Shown here: one piece after another, positions 1-8,606 of the stretch
Numbering within the stretch: the first letter of the stretch is position 1
Layout of the letters: every line of letters starts with the position of its first letter
Source: Eubacteriales bacterium
Lineage (GTDB): Bacteria > Bacillota > Clostridia > Saccharofermentanales > DTU023
Direction of reading: 5' to 3'
Length of the DNA: 40,824 bases
Assembly (NCBI GenBank): GCA_028706195.1
Contig: JAQWBU010000003.1
Coordinates: 1 to 40,824, forward strand
Position numbers and translations under genes: made by a program
The notes under the pieces: model-generated
Database searches by the model: none
The model's input: the letters and a program-made list of their open reading frames with translations, nothing else
What the model was told of the DNA's origin: nothing

Positions 1-897
1 GCAGCAGAGAATTTTGCTACTTCTTTGCGTGAAGCAGTTAGTTCAATTATGATGGTTGCCCAAAATATCAGTCATTTGGTTCCATTCGCCAGCTTTATGC
101 TGATGAAAGAAAGAGGAGTAGACAGCGGTGAGCTCGCAGCAGACGAACTTGACTCAATCTCTTTTGAAAATTTGTCCTTCAGCTACCCCAACAGTGATCG
201 CGTTATTCTTAAAGATATCTCATTTACGATCAGGCGTGGTGAGAGAATCAGCATTGTCGGATTGAATAATGCCGGCAAAAGCACGATCGTCAAATTAATT
301 TGCCGCCTCTTTGAACCGGACAGCGGACGTATTCTTTGGAACGGAATTGACATTCGTGAATACGATTACGATTCTTATCTGGAACAGTTGTCCTGTGTCT
401 TCCAGGATTTCATGATCTTTCCCTTCACGATTCGCGATAACGTTGATCCGGCCGGAAAGAGCAGTGAGTCAGCATTATGGGAGATTTTGGATGAGGTCAG
501 CATTGGCGCTGATGTTAGAGCATTGCCGGAGCAAGTCGATACTTATATGGATAAGTCTCTCTATGAGGAAGCAACTGACATGTCCGGCGGACAAAAGCAG
601 AAGCTCGCTATTGCCCGCTCAATTCGCAAGGACGCAGACTTAGTTATTTTGGATGAACCAACCGCCGCTCTCGACCCGTTAGCTGAAAGCGAAGTGTACG
701 AGCATTTCAACGAATTGGTGCGCGAGCGCACTGCGATTTTCATCTCTCACCGCATGAGTTCATCCAAATTTTGCGATAAGATTTTACTCCTGGATGGAGG
801 TAAAATTGTAGCTTTTGAAAGTCACGAAAACTTGATGCGAGGAGACAATCTCTACCGCCAACTCTTTGAAACTCAGGCTGCTAATTATAGAAAGTAA
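1..897 (+). CDS. ABC transporter ATP-binding/permease protein, 5'-truncated by window start
   Basis: Frame is open from base 1; Walker A-like GLNNAGKST, signature MSGGQKQKLAIARS, Walker B LVILDEPTAALD, H-loop SHR. Confidence 0.93.
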   Translation, partial: AAENFATSLREAVSSIMMVAQNISHLVPFASFMLMKERGVDSGELAADELDSISFENLSFSYPNSDRVILKDISFTIRRGERISIVGLNNAGKSTIVKLICRLFEPDSGRILWNGIDIREYDYDSYLEQLSCVFQDFMIFPFTIRDNVDPAGKSSESALWEILDEVSIGADVRALPEQVDTYMDKSLYEEATDMSGGQKQKLAIARSIRKDADLVILDEPTAALDPLAESEVYEHFNELVRERTAIFISHRMSSSKFCDKILLLDGGKIVAFESHENLMRGDNLYRQLFETQAANYRK

Positions 898-1174
898 AAA
901 TTTCCTGCTCGACGAGGCTGACTTCACCTTCAGAGTTTTCGTAGACGTAGTCAGTGAAGGTTTCAATCATATTTTCAGCGTCACTTTGGCTCAGGGCTGT
1001 GTAGCTAAGACCGATTACTAAGGTCTGCTGCGCTTCCTGAGCCTCAACTTCCTTGGCTGATACATTGTAGCGATTGCGCATTGAATCCACCAGGGAACGC
1101 TTTACCTTACGCTTGTCCTTAAGCGAGTGAGCCCAGGGGATCCGGATGACAAAGCGCATGACAAGAATAAACAT
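881..1174 (-). CDS. DUF503 / YlxP-like family protein
   Basis: 97 aa with HSLKDKRKVKRSLVDSMRNRYNVSAKEVE, typical of DUF503; overlaps the ABC gene 3' end convergently by 17 bp. Confidence 0.85.
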   Translation of the reverse strand: MFILVMRFVIRIPWAHSLKDKRKVKRSLVDSMRNRYNVSAKEVEAQEAQQTLVIGLSYTALSQSDAENMIETFTDYVYENSEGEVSLVEQEIFTFYN

Positions 1175-1178
1175 CGTT

Positions 1179-2333
1179 TCACTCTTTCATGTCTTTCAAT
1201 TCGAAAGTTTCACTGGGATAGGGGACAGCCCGCCCTCTTTTGGCCGCTTCCAGAAGCGTCAGCACCAAGCTGAGAGAACTGAGTCCGTCAGTCGCAGTGG
1301 GCAAATCGGAAGATGAGTCGAGATCAGTTCTGTCTTCCTTTGATAAAGCTTCCAGAACGGCGCCATACATCAGGGTGTGAGCTTTACCCACATGCCTGAG
1401 AATGCCAGGTCCATCGCGCTTAATCAAGTGTTTCAGGGCAGGGCGCACGATGGCAGGAGTTTTCTTCGCATTATCATCATATCTAAGGGAATAAGTTATT
1501 TTCCCGCCCTTGATGCCTGCAGACAAAGTGCCTTTTTCGTAGCGCAAGAAGATGGACGCTTCCTGTTGCCCGGGGTCAGTGACAGTGCTGCCCTCAACCG
1601 CAACCAGAGCGCCTGAATGCAGTGTGAAAATACCCATAGCCAAGTCAGCTGCTTCGATCTTGTGGTAGGGAGGAGCCAGACGACACATAGCCTCACCAGG
1701 CAGTTCACCTAAAAGATAGAAGACTAGATCCAGGGCATGGATGGTCTGGTTCATCAGGGCACCACCTTCGTGTTCCCAGGTCCCGAGCCAGGAAGATTGA
1801 TCGTAATAAGCCTGGTCATGCCCCCAGCGGACAGTAGTTGTCGCAGAAAGCACCCGTCCAAAAGAACCTGCTCTAAGAAAGTTTTTCAACTCTTTGACAG
1901 CCGGATAAAAACGATAAGTGAGGCAGGGAACAACAAAGCGTCCGCTTGTTTTCGACATTTCCACCAGGGTTCTGGCTTCTTCAGTGCGAAGAGTCATCGG
2001 TTTTTCCACGATAACGTCTGCGCCTTTTTCCATGGCGTAAAGTGCCAGTTCAGTATGTGATTCAGGCGGAGTTGCGATTGCGACCAGGTCGGCAGGCTTT
2101 GACCCGTTCTCCAATAATTTATACATTTCTCTGAGGCTGCTGGCTGTGTGAGGAAGAGGCAGGGACTTCTTACGGGCTGATTGAAAAGCCATCAGTGCTT
2201 TTTCATTGCTTTCCACCAGACCGATTAGCTGCAGCAAGCCGCGTTTTTCATAAAATTCAATTGCACGCAAGTGCCGTTTGCCGGCACTGCCTAATCCTAC
2301 AAGAATAACTTTTCTCACTTTATTTCTCTTCAT
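1179..2333 (-). CDS. Gfo/Idh/MocA family oxidoreductase
   Basis: N-terminal VILVGLGSAGKRHLRAI Rossmann motif and VIVEKPMTLRTEEA motif. Confidence 0.9.
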   Translation of the reverse strand: MKRNKVRKVILVGLGSAGKRHLRAIEFYEKRGLLQLIGLVESNEKALMAFQSARKKSLPLPHTASSLREMYKLLENGSKPADLVAIATPPESHTELALYAMEKGADVIVEKPMTLRTEEARTLVEMSKTSGRFVVPCLTYRFYPAVKELKNFLRAGSFGRVLSATTTVRWGHDQAYYDQSSWLGTWEHEGGALMNQTIHALDLVFYLLGELPGEAMCRLAPPYHKIEAADLAMGIFTLHSGALVAVEGSTVTDPGQQEASIFLRYEKGTLSAGIKGGKITYSLRYDDNAKKTPAIVRPALKHLIKRDGPGILRHVGKAHTLMYGAVLEALSKEDRTDLDSSSDLPTATDGLSSLSLVLTLLEAAKRGRAVPYPSETFELKDMKE

Positions 2334-2997
2334 GAGTTAAACCGTCGCAAATGTAATTAACCAAAGCGCTCACGATTCTATCGTCCGGCATTTCTTCATC
2401 CTCAGACAGGCCAAGGTATTGCCTCAAACGGTTCTGATAATATTTTGAGGTCTGAGAAAACTGCAGCATAACTGCGGCATTATCGATGAAATAACCTGCC
2501 ATCTCCAGATCTATGTCGGAACGCAGTTCACCCTTTTCACGGGCATTTTCCAATAAGTGGGCGTAAGCGGAACGAAAGCTTATCTCCATCTCTTTCGATA
2601 GTTGCTCAGAAAAAGGGTTCAGGGAGTCAGTAGTTAATAGCAGGTAAAGCTTAGACAAGTCGGGATATTTACGGCTGTATTCCAAGGTCATCCGGAATAA
2701 TGTGGTCATAGCAGAACGAAAGCTGTCTTCCTTTTGCGGGTTCCATTCAGTGACGATTTGCTCCAAAACGGCATAACCCATTTCCGCAATCGCCTTGAAA
2801 AGATCTTCCTTGGAGGAAAAATAACTATAAAGGGAGCCAACGCTGATGCCCGCTTTTTGCGCAATATCCTGGACACTGGCTGCTTCGTATCCTTTTTGAG
2901 AAAAAACCGAGATGGCGGCCCAATACACTTTGATCTGCCGCTCGCGCGAAGTTTTTTCGAAAGTAGATTTGTGATAAATTTTTCGTTTCAAGAGCAA
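2320..2997 (-). CDS. TetR/AcrR family transcriptional regulator
   Basis: HTH: AAISVFSQKGYEAASVQDIAQKAGISVGSLYSYFSSKEDLF; overlaps the downstream oxidoreductase start by 14 bp. Confidence 0.92.
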   Translation of the reverse strand: MLLKRKIYHKSTFEKTSRERQIKVYWAAISVFSQKGYEAASVQDIAQKAGISVGSLYSYFSSKEDLFKAIAEMGYAVLEQIVTEWNPQKEDSFRSAMTTLFRMTLEYSRKYPDLSKLYLLLTTDSLNPFSEQLSKEMEISFRSAYAHLLENAREKGELRSDIDLEMAGYFIDNAAVMLQFSQTSKYYQNRLRQYLGLSEDEEMPDDRIVSALVNYICDGLTHEEK

Positions 2998-3334
2998 AAC
3001 TCCTTTTAAGTGTTAAATCTATTATCACATATTTGTGGAAATAGAATACCGCATTAGATGTCTCGCTATAGTATACGTAATATTTATCAGACACATCAGC
3101 TGCTAAAGATGAATAAATCTTAATCTTTCTGCATTGCTATGCGTGGATGAAGTGCTTGTGCAGAAATGAAAATATAAATATATGGCTTTATATCAAGCTT
3201 TGACAAGAGTTTTACAATTAGTACATAAAACGGAATAAAATTTTATGCATAATAATTTTATAAATAATATCGAATTTTACAAATTTGAAGCGTAAAATAC
3301 ACAGGAATGTTTGCGATGTGTACAAAGAAATGTG

Positions 3335-3363
3335 TTGTAATAGACGATTGTTGCTGTTATTAT
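3335..3363 (+). promoter_or_regulatory. Putative sigma-A promoter for pnt locus
   Basis: TTGTAA (3335-3340), 17-nt spacer, TATTAT (3358-3363). Confidence 0.5.
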
Positions 3364-3398
3364 ACAACTAATGAATTACATGTGCTGGAGGTAGTAAC

Positions 3399-4565
3399 AT
3401 GATTATTGGAGTTCCTAAAGAAATTATGCCCGGCGAGCGTCGCGTCGCAGCATCACCGGAAACAGTAGCAAAAATGGTAAAAGATGGTCTCACGGTTCTA
3501 GTAGAGAAGGACGCCGGAGAAGGCGCATTCTATCACGACCCTGATTATTCAGCCGCCGGAGCGGAGATTATAGAGAATGTGGCGGATCTCTACGATCGTG
3601 CCGAGGTTATTCTTAAAGTCAAAGAACCCCTGATGAACGAAGAACAAAACAAGCATGAAGTTGATCTTATGCATGAAGGACAGCTGTTGATTACATTCAT
3701 CCATCCCGCATCACCGGTTAATCATCAAATGGTTAAGCACATGGCTGAACACGGTATTACCAGCATTACCCTGGATGGTATACCTCGTATAACCCGGGCC
3801 CAGAATATGGATGCCCTTACTTCCATGAGCACCTGCGCCGGGTACAAAGGAATTCTTCTGGCAGCGGACGCTTTGCCGAAATTTGTTCCTCAAATATTCA
3901 CCGCAGTAGGCATGATCAAGCCGATCAACACCTTGGTTATAGGTGTCGGCGTCGGCGGTTTGCAGGCCTTGGCCACAGCGAAGCGCTTAGGTTCTCAGGT
4001 TTATGCTGCAGATATCCGACCGGCAGCAGCCGAGCAGGCTCAGTCATTAGGCGCCAAGGTTATCGATCTTGAAGTACCGGCCGAAGAAGCCATCGGTGCC
4101 GGCGGTTATGCCCTGGCGCTCAGTCAGGAAAGACTCGAGGCTGAACGTAAGATTCTGGCAGAGCATCTCCCGCAAATGGATATTGTTTTCCTGTCGGCTC
4201 TGGTTCCGGGCAAAGTGGCCCCCAGCTTAATTACCGAAGAAATGGTCAAGAGCATGAAACCCGGTTCTGTCATCGTCGATATATCTATCGATCAGGGCGG
4301 AAACTGCGCTATTACTCCACCGGGCAGAACTGAAGTTAAGCACAATGTAACAATTATCGGTATCAAGAACCTGCCGGGCCTGCTGCCTACGAGCTCAACC
4401 TGGATGTTCGCCCAAAACGTTTACAATCTACTTTCATACCTGATCAAGGACGGAAAGATTGTTATCGATCTCGCTGATGAAATTATCCAGAGTTCTCTTA
4501 CAACCTATGAGGGGAAAGTAGTCCATAAAGGAACATTAGAGGCTTTTGAGGCTCTGGGGCATTAA
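3399..4565 (+). CDS. pntA: NAD(P) transhydrogenase alpha subunit, NAD-binding part (dI)
   Basis: MIIGVPKEIMPGERRVAASP start, PRITRAQNMDALTSM (RQD-loop-like), VGVGVGGLQALATAKRLG, VPGKVAPSLITEEMV. Confidence 0.9.
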   Translation: MIIGVPKEIMPGERRVAASPETVAKMVKDGLTVLVEKDAGEGAFYHDPDYSAAGAEIIENVADLYDRAEVILKVKEPLMNEEQNKHEVDLMHEGQLLITFIHPASPVNHQMVKHMAEHGITSITLDGIPRITRAQNMDALTSMSTCAGYKGILLAADALPKFVPQIFTAVGMIKPINTLVIGVGVGGLQALATAKRLGSQVYAADIRPAAAEQAQSLGAKVIDLEVPAEEAIGAGGYALALSQERLEAERKILAEHLPQMDIVFLSALVPGKVAPSLITEEMVKSMKPGSVIVDISIDQGGNCAITPPGRTEVKHNVTIIGIKNLPGLLPTSSTWMFAQNVYNLLSYLIKDGKIVIDLADEIIQSSLTTYEGKVVHKGTLEAFEALGH

Positions 4566-4570
4566 CTTTA

Positions 4571-4606
4571 TGTGCCGCTTACATTTCGCTAGCGGCACAT
4601 CTTTTT
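4571..4606 (+). terminator. Terminator-like hairpin between pntA and the small membrane subunit
   Basis: TGTGCCGCT (4571-4579) / AGCGGCACA (4591-4599), 9-bp perfect stem, then TCTTTTT. A second hairpin CCACCG...CGGTGG lies at 4626-4645. Confidence 0.65.
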
Positions 4607-4684
4607 GACTTCTTTGCTGATGTGACCACCGTTTTCGGACGGTGGCCGCTTCATGTAAGCAGATAAGAGAAAATATTTATCTAA

Positions 4685-5011
4685 ATGAGGAGAGTAGGGA
4701 TGGGATTAGAACATTTAATCTTGATAGTTGTCTTTGTGGTGTCGATGCTGGTCGGTTACAAAATTATTGACCGTGTCCCCAGTTTACTTCATACGCCATT
4801 GATGTCTGGTATGAACGCTTATTCCGGAGTCACTGTTTTGGGCTGTTTAACGGCAACTGCTGTGGCCAGCTCAATGGGTGACACCTTCAGCAGAGTCTTG
4901 GGTTTTATCGCCATTGTTCTTGCCATGATCAATGTCGTCGGTGGTTTTGCAGTTACAGACCGCATGCTGAGGATGTTTCACTCTGAAGACAAGACTGGAG
5001 GAGGCAAGTAA
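4685..5011 (+). CDS. pntAB: NAD(P) transhydrogenase alpha subunit, membrane part
   Basis: 108 aa hydrophobic protein; VPSLLHTPLMSGMNAYSGVTVLG matches the PntA C-terminal membrane domain. Confidence 0.9.
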   Translation: MRRVGMGLEHLILIVVFVVSMLVGYKIIDRVPSLLHTPLMSGMNAYSGVTVLGCLTATAVASSMGDTFSRVLGFIAIVLAMINVVGGFAVTDRMLRMFHSEDKTGGGK

Positions 5012-7653
5012 TGTCAATGAATTTACTGTTTTCCCCTGTCTTATCAGCTGTCGCCCCGCGCACGGGAACGGGTGAAATTGTTTATTACGTGTTGGCTGCA
5101 CTGTTAGCGATTACGGTTCTGATCGGAATTTCCATGATGAGCAAGGTCAACACTGCTGTCAGAGGTAACAGGCTGGGATCGATTTCCATGCTGCTCATGA
5201 TAGTACTTACCTTATGGTACTGGGAGATCTTCTCCTTTGCTGAACTGTACATCGCCATGCTGATTGGCGCTGCCATAGGCATATGGATCTCAGTCAAAGT
5301 AAAAATGATTCAAATGCCACAAATGGTCGCCATCCTTAATGGTTTTGGCGGGGCTGCGTCGATGCTGGCCGGTATTCTGACTCTCATGGCCGCAGGCGAC
5401 GGTTCATCTTCAGAAATATTTTCTTTAGTCACCGCCGGTCTCGCTGTTTTTGTCGGTGCGTTTACCTTTACCGGCAGCATGGTGGCCGCAGGCAAGCTCC
5501 ATGGCGTTATATCGCAAAAACCGCTTGTCTTTAAGAGACACTCCCTCTGGACCGGTCTGACCATAATATTAGCGCTTGTAACTGTAGTCTTGCTGAGCAT
5601 CCCTGATGTACTTTCCAATAATGTTGCGAAAACCATATTAATAATTCTTTGTGCAATTATTTCCGGTCTCTTCGGTGTCGTCTTCGCCATCCGCGTAGGT
5701 GGAGCTGACATGCCGATTACGATCTCGCTGCTCAACTCCTTTTCCGGCGTGGCAGGTGCCATCGCCGGTCTAGCCATAGCGGATCCCCTGTTGGTTGCAG
5801 TCGGCGCAATTGTCGGAGCTTCGGGTTTGCTCCTGACGCAGATAATGTGCCGTTCAATGAACCGGAAGCTGATGGATATTCTCCTCGGCAAAACATCGAC
5901 TCCTCAAGTAAAGGTAAAGAAAACTGCTGTAGCTGGCGCAACAAATGGCGCTGTCACAGTTGCAACAGTTGAAACGGTTAAGGAGTGCGTTACGACCGAT
6001 GAAGAAGAGACAGGTCCCGCCTTTGCAAAATGGTTGAATGAAGCCAAAAGCGTCATCATCGTTCCGGGCTACGGTATGGCTTTGTCTCAGGCTCAGCCTC
6101 TGGTGAAAAATCTCATGGATGAGCTGGAAGAAGACGGTAAGAAGGTTGAGTTTGCTATTCACCCTGTAGCAGGACGTATGCCGGGTCACATGAACGTCCT
6201 TCTGGCTGAAGTAGACGTGCCCTATGAGAAGCTGCACGAAATGGATGAAATCAATCCCGAATTTGCAGAAACCGATGTTGCCATCATTATCGGCGCCAAC
6301 GACGTGGTCAACCCTGCGGCCAATACGGCTGAAGGAACACCTATTTATGGCATGCCGATCCTCGAGGTTGAGAACGCCAGGCACGTTATCATCATGAACT
6401 ATGACAAACAGCCCGGGTACGCCGGTGTGGATAATCCGCTCTACGAAGAAGGAAGATCGGACAAGGTAGCTCTGCTCTTAGGCGATGCCAAGGATTCTCT
6501 GAAGACACTTGCCAGGGAATATCGCCTGACCTTCAGACCGGATAAGAAAGTTGTCGCAAAAGACATTACTCCGGCTTACGCTCAGTGGCTGGATACAGCG
6601 GAAAAAATAATCATTGTGCCGGGCTACGGAATGGCCTTATCTCAGGCTCAGCCTCTGGTTAAAAACCTCATGGACGAGCTGGAAGAAGACGGCAAGAACG
6701 TTGAATTTGCTATTCACCCCGTGGCCGGTCGTATGCCTGGTCATATGAATGTCCTTCTGGCTGAAGTAGACGTGCCCTACGAAAAGCTGCACGAGATGGA
6801 TGAAATTAATCCTAAATTTGCGGAGACCGATCTGGCTATCATCATCGGCGCTAACGACGTGGTTAACCCTGCAGCCAACACGGCGGAAGGTACCCCGATT
6901 TACGGCATGCCGATCCTTGAGGTGGAAGCTGCCAAACATGTTATTATCATGAATTATGATAAACAACCCGGATACGCCGGTGTGGACAATCCGCTTTATG
7001 AAGAGGGTAGAGGAAGCCAGGTGGCGCTCCTTCTGGGTGATGCCAAAGAATCTCTGAAGAAATTCAGCAAGGAATATCGCGCAGTTAAGGCTCCGGCAAC
7101 CTCAGAAACTGAGGCGGAAGACGCCGCTCCGGTTTACACGCGCTGGATTGAAGCCGCAGAGAAAATAATCATCGTGCCGGGTTACGGCATGGCCTTGTCT
7201 CAGGCTCAGCCGGTAGTAAAACAACTCATGGATGAACTGGAGCAAAAGGGCAAGTCAGTCGAGTTCGCAATACACCCTGTGGCCGGTCGTATGCCGGGTC
7301 ATATGAATGTGCTTTTGGCTGAAGTAGACGTACCCTACGAAAAGCTGCACGAGATGGAAGAGATCAATCCTAAGTTTGCGGAAACCGATGTGGCCATCAT
7401 TATCGGCGCTAACGACGTAATCAATCCCGCGGCTAACACAGCGGAAGGCACCCCTATTTACGGTATGCCGATCCTCAATGTTGAAGATGCCAGATATGTC
7501 ATCATCATGAACTACGACAAACAGCCCGGATACGCCGGTGTGGATAACCCGCTCTATAACGAGGGCAGGGATGATAAGATTGCGCTCCTTTTGGGTGACG
7601 CGACAGCGTCTTTAAAGCAATTGCTGCAGGATTTGCGCGAATACTGTTCTTAG
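5011..7653 (+). CDS. pntB: NAD(P) transhydrogenase beta subunit with three tandem NADP(H)-binding dIII domains
   Basis: 880 aa; one N-terminal membrane domain (GGADMPITISLLNSFSGVAGAIAG) followed by three copies of IIVPGYGMALSQAQ...HPVAGRMPGHMNVLLAEVDVPY...IIGANDV.NPAANTAEGTPIYGMPIL...PGYAGVDNPLY. Confidence 0.95.
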   Translation: MSMNLLFSPVLSAVAPRTGTGEIVYYVLAALLAITVLIGISMMSKVNTAVRGNRLGSISMLLMIVLTLWYWEIFSFAELYIAMLIGAAIGIWISVKVKMIQMPQMVAILNGFGGAASMLAGILTLMAAGDGSSSEIFSLVTAGLAVFVGAFTFTGSMVAAGKLHGVISQKPLVFKRHSLWTGLTIILALVTVVLLSIPDVLSNNVAKTILIILCAIISGLFGVVFAIRVGGADMPITISLLNSFSGVAGAIAGLAIADPLLVAVGAIVGASGLLLTQIMCRSMNRKLMDILLGKTSTPQVKVKKTAVAGATNGAVTVATVETVKECVTTDEEETGPAFAKWLNEAKSVIIVPGYGMALSQAQPLVKNLMDELEEDGKKVEFAIHPVAGRMPGHMNVLLAEVDVPYEKLHEMDEINPEFAETDVAIIIGANDVVNPAANTAEGTPIYGMPILEVENARHVIIMNYDKQPGYAGVDNPLYEEGRSDKVALLLGDAKDSLKTLAREYRLTFRPDKKVVAKDITPAYAQWLDTAEKIIIVPGYGMALSQAQPLVKNLMDELEEDGKNVEFAIHPVAGRMPGHMNVLLAEVDVPYEKLHEMDEINPKFAETDLAIIIGANDVVNPAANTAEGTPIYGMPILEVEAAKHVIIMNYDKQPGYAGVDNPLYEEGRGSQVALLLGDAKESLKKFSKEYRAVKAPATSETEAEDAAPVYTRWIEAAEKIIIVPGYGMALSQAQPVVKQLMDELEQKGKSVEFAIHPVAGRMPGHMNVLLAEVDVPYEKLHEMEEINPKFAETDVAIIIGANDVINPAANTAEGTPIYGMPILNVEDARYVIIMNYDKQPGYAGVDNPLYNEGRDDKIALLLGDATASLKQLLQDLREYCS
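6043..6525 (+). repeat. PntB dIII copy 1
   Basis: In-frame tandem domain repeat; GTxCCGGGC anchor at 6061; spacing to copy 2 is 555 bp. Confidence 0.93.
6598..7080 (+). repeat. PntB dIII copy 2
   Basis: In-frame tandem domain repeat; anchor at 6616; spacing to copy 3 is 558 bp. Confidence 0.93.
7156..7650 (+). repeat. PntB dIII copy 3
   Basis: In-frame tandem domain repeat; anchor at 7174. Confidence 0.93.
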
Positions 7654-7681
7654 CGCTTAAAGAGCTTCAATTACAACTAAA

Positions 7682-7718
7682 GGGTTCTCGTCCAAGCTTG
7701 ATGAGAACCCTTTTTTTT
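7682..7718 (+). terminator. Rho-independent terminator after pntB
   Basis: GGGTTCTC (7682-7689) / GAGAACCC (7703-7710) followed by eight T. Confidence 0.9.
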
Positions 7719-7754
7719 ATACTTAATATCCAATTCTATGCAATTGACTTAATT

Positions 7755-8606
7755 CTATACATTTCCCAGGATGACGTGATCCAGATGTTTCGCAGCGATG
7801 TCGCGTAATTTGTGTAAGAGTTTCACATCTGTGGCGGCTTCGGTGGAATGGTAGTGGGGGAAGTACCTCGACAGATGCAGAGGCAGAGCACGGTCGATCG
7901 CAGCCAGAAATTTTGCTTCTTCCTCCATTTCGCCCGGGTCATCGGACAAGCCGGGCACGATCAGGGTAGTCACTTCCACATGAGCATGAGCTGCGGCGCG
8001 CTCTATGGTCTCTTTGCTAGTCGCAAAATCACCTCCGAGCCTGCGGTAAGCCTTCTCGGAGAATGCTTTCAGATCAATATTCCAGGCTGTAATCAGAGGC
8101 AATAGCTCATCCAGAAACTGCGCAGCGAGCTGACCGTTGGTCACGACAACTGTTTCCAGATCATGTTCACGCGCTATTATCGCAGTGTCACGCACATACT
8201 CGTATCCTATCAAAGGCTCATTGTAGGTGAAGGCTATACCGCAGTTGCCTTGATCCTTGAGAGAAAGAGCAAGTCCCACCAGTTCAACGGGAGCTATAAA
8301 GCGTGTTGGCACGCTGTCTTTATTGGCACGGGCGATATCGAAATTCTGGCAGAAATAACAATTCATATTGCAGCCGAAACTGCCTACGGAGAGGATTTTT
8401 TCGCCGGGGCGGAAAAAGCTGAGTGGTTTTTTTTCAATCGGATCCAGAGCGAAGGCAGTGATGTGGTTATAGCTGATGGAAATCACTTCGCCGGCTTTGG
8501 TCTGTCTGGCACAGCAGAATCCAATTTCTCCTTCTTTCAGGCGGCAGTGGCGGGGACAGACAGGGCAGGTGATACGAGGCTGTGCTTTATCATTAACTTC
8601 TTTCAT
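7755..8606 (-). CDS. amrS: AmmeMemoRadiSam system radical SAM enzyme
   Basis: GSFGCNMNCYFCQNFDIA radical SAM CxxxCxxC motif; start taken as MKEVNDKAQPRITCPVCPRHC (8606), 14-bp overlap with the upstream gene stop. Confidence 0.88.
   Translation of the reverse strand: MKEVNDKAQPRITCPVCPRHCRLKEGEIGFCCARQTKAGEVISISYNHITAFALDPIEKKPLSFFRPGEKILSVGSFGCNMNCYFCQNFDIARANKDSVPTRFIAPVELVGLALSLKDQGNCGIAFTYNEPLIGYEYVRDTAIIAREHDLETVVVTNGQLAAQFLDELLPLITAWNIDLKAFSEKAYRRLGGDFATSKETIERAAAHAHVEVTTLIVPGLSDDPGEMEEEAKFLAAIDRALPLHLSRYFPHYHSTEAATDVKLLHKLRDIAAKHLDHVILGNV

Noticed and set aside
3170-3300. AT-rich inverted repeats (e.g. ATATAAA...TTTATAT) upstream of pntA as TetR operator
   Set aside because: Low-complexity AT sequence where such repeats are expected by chance; no strong support.
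5310-6966. Long antisense ORFs under pntB (5310-5891, 5854-6384, 6637-6966, - strand)
   Set aside because: No family recognised; the last two resemble each other only because they are antisense to the repeated dIII coding DNA.
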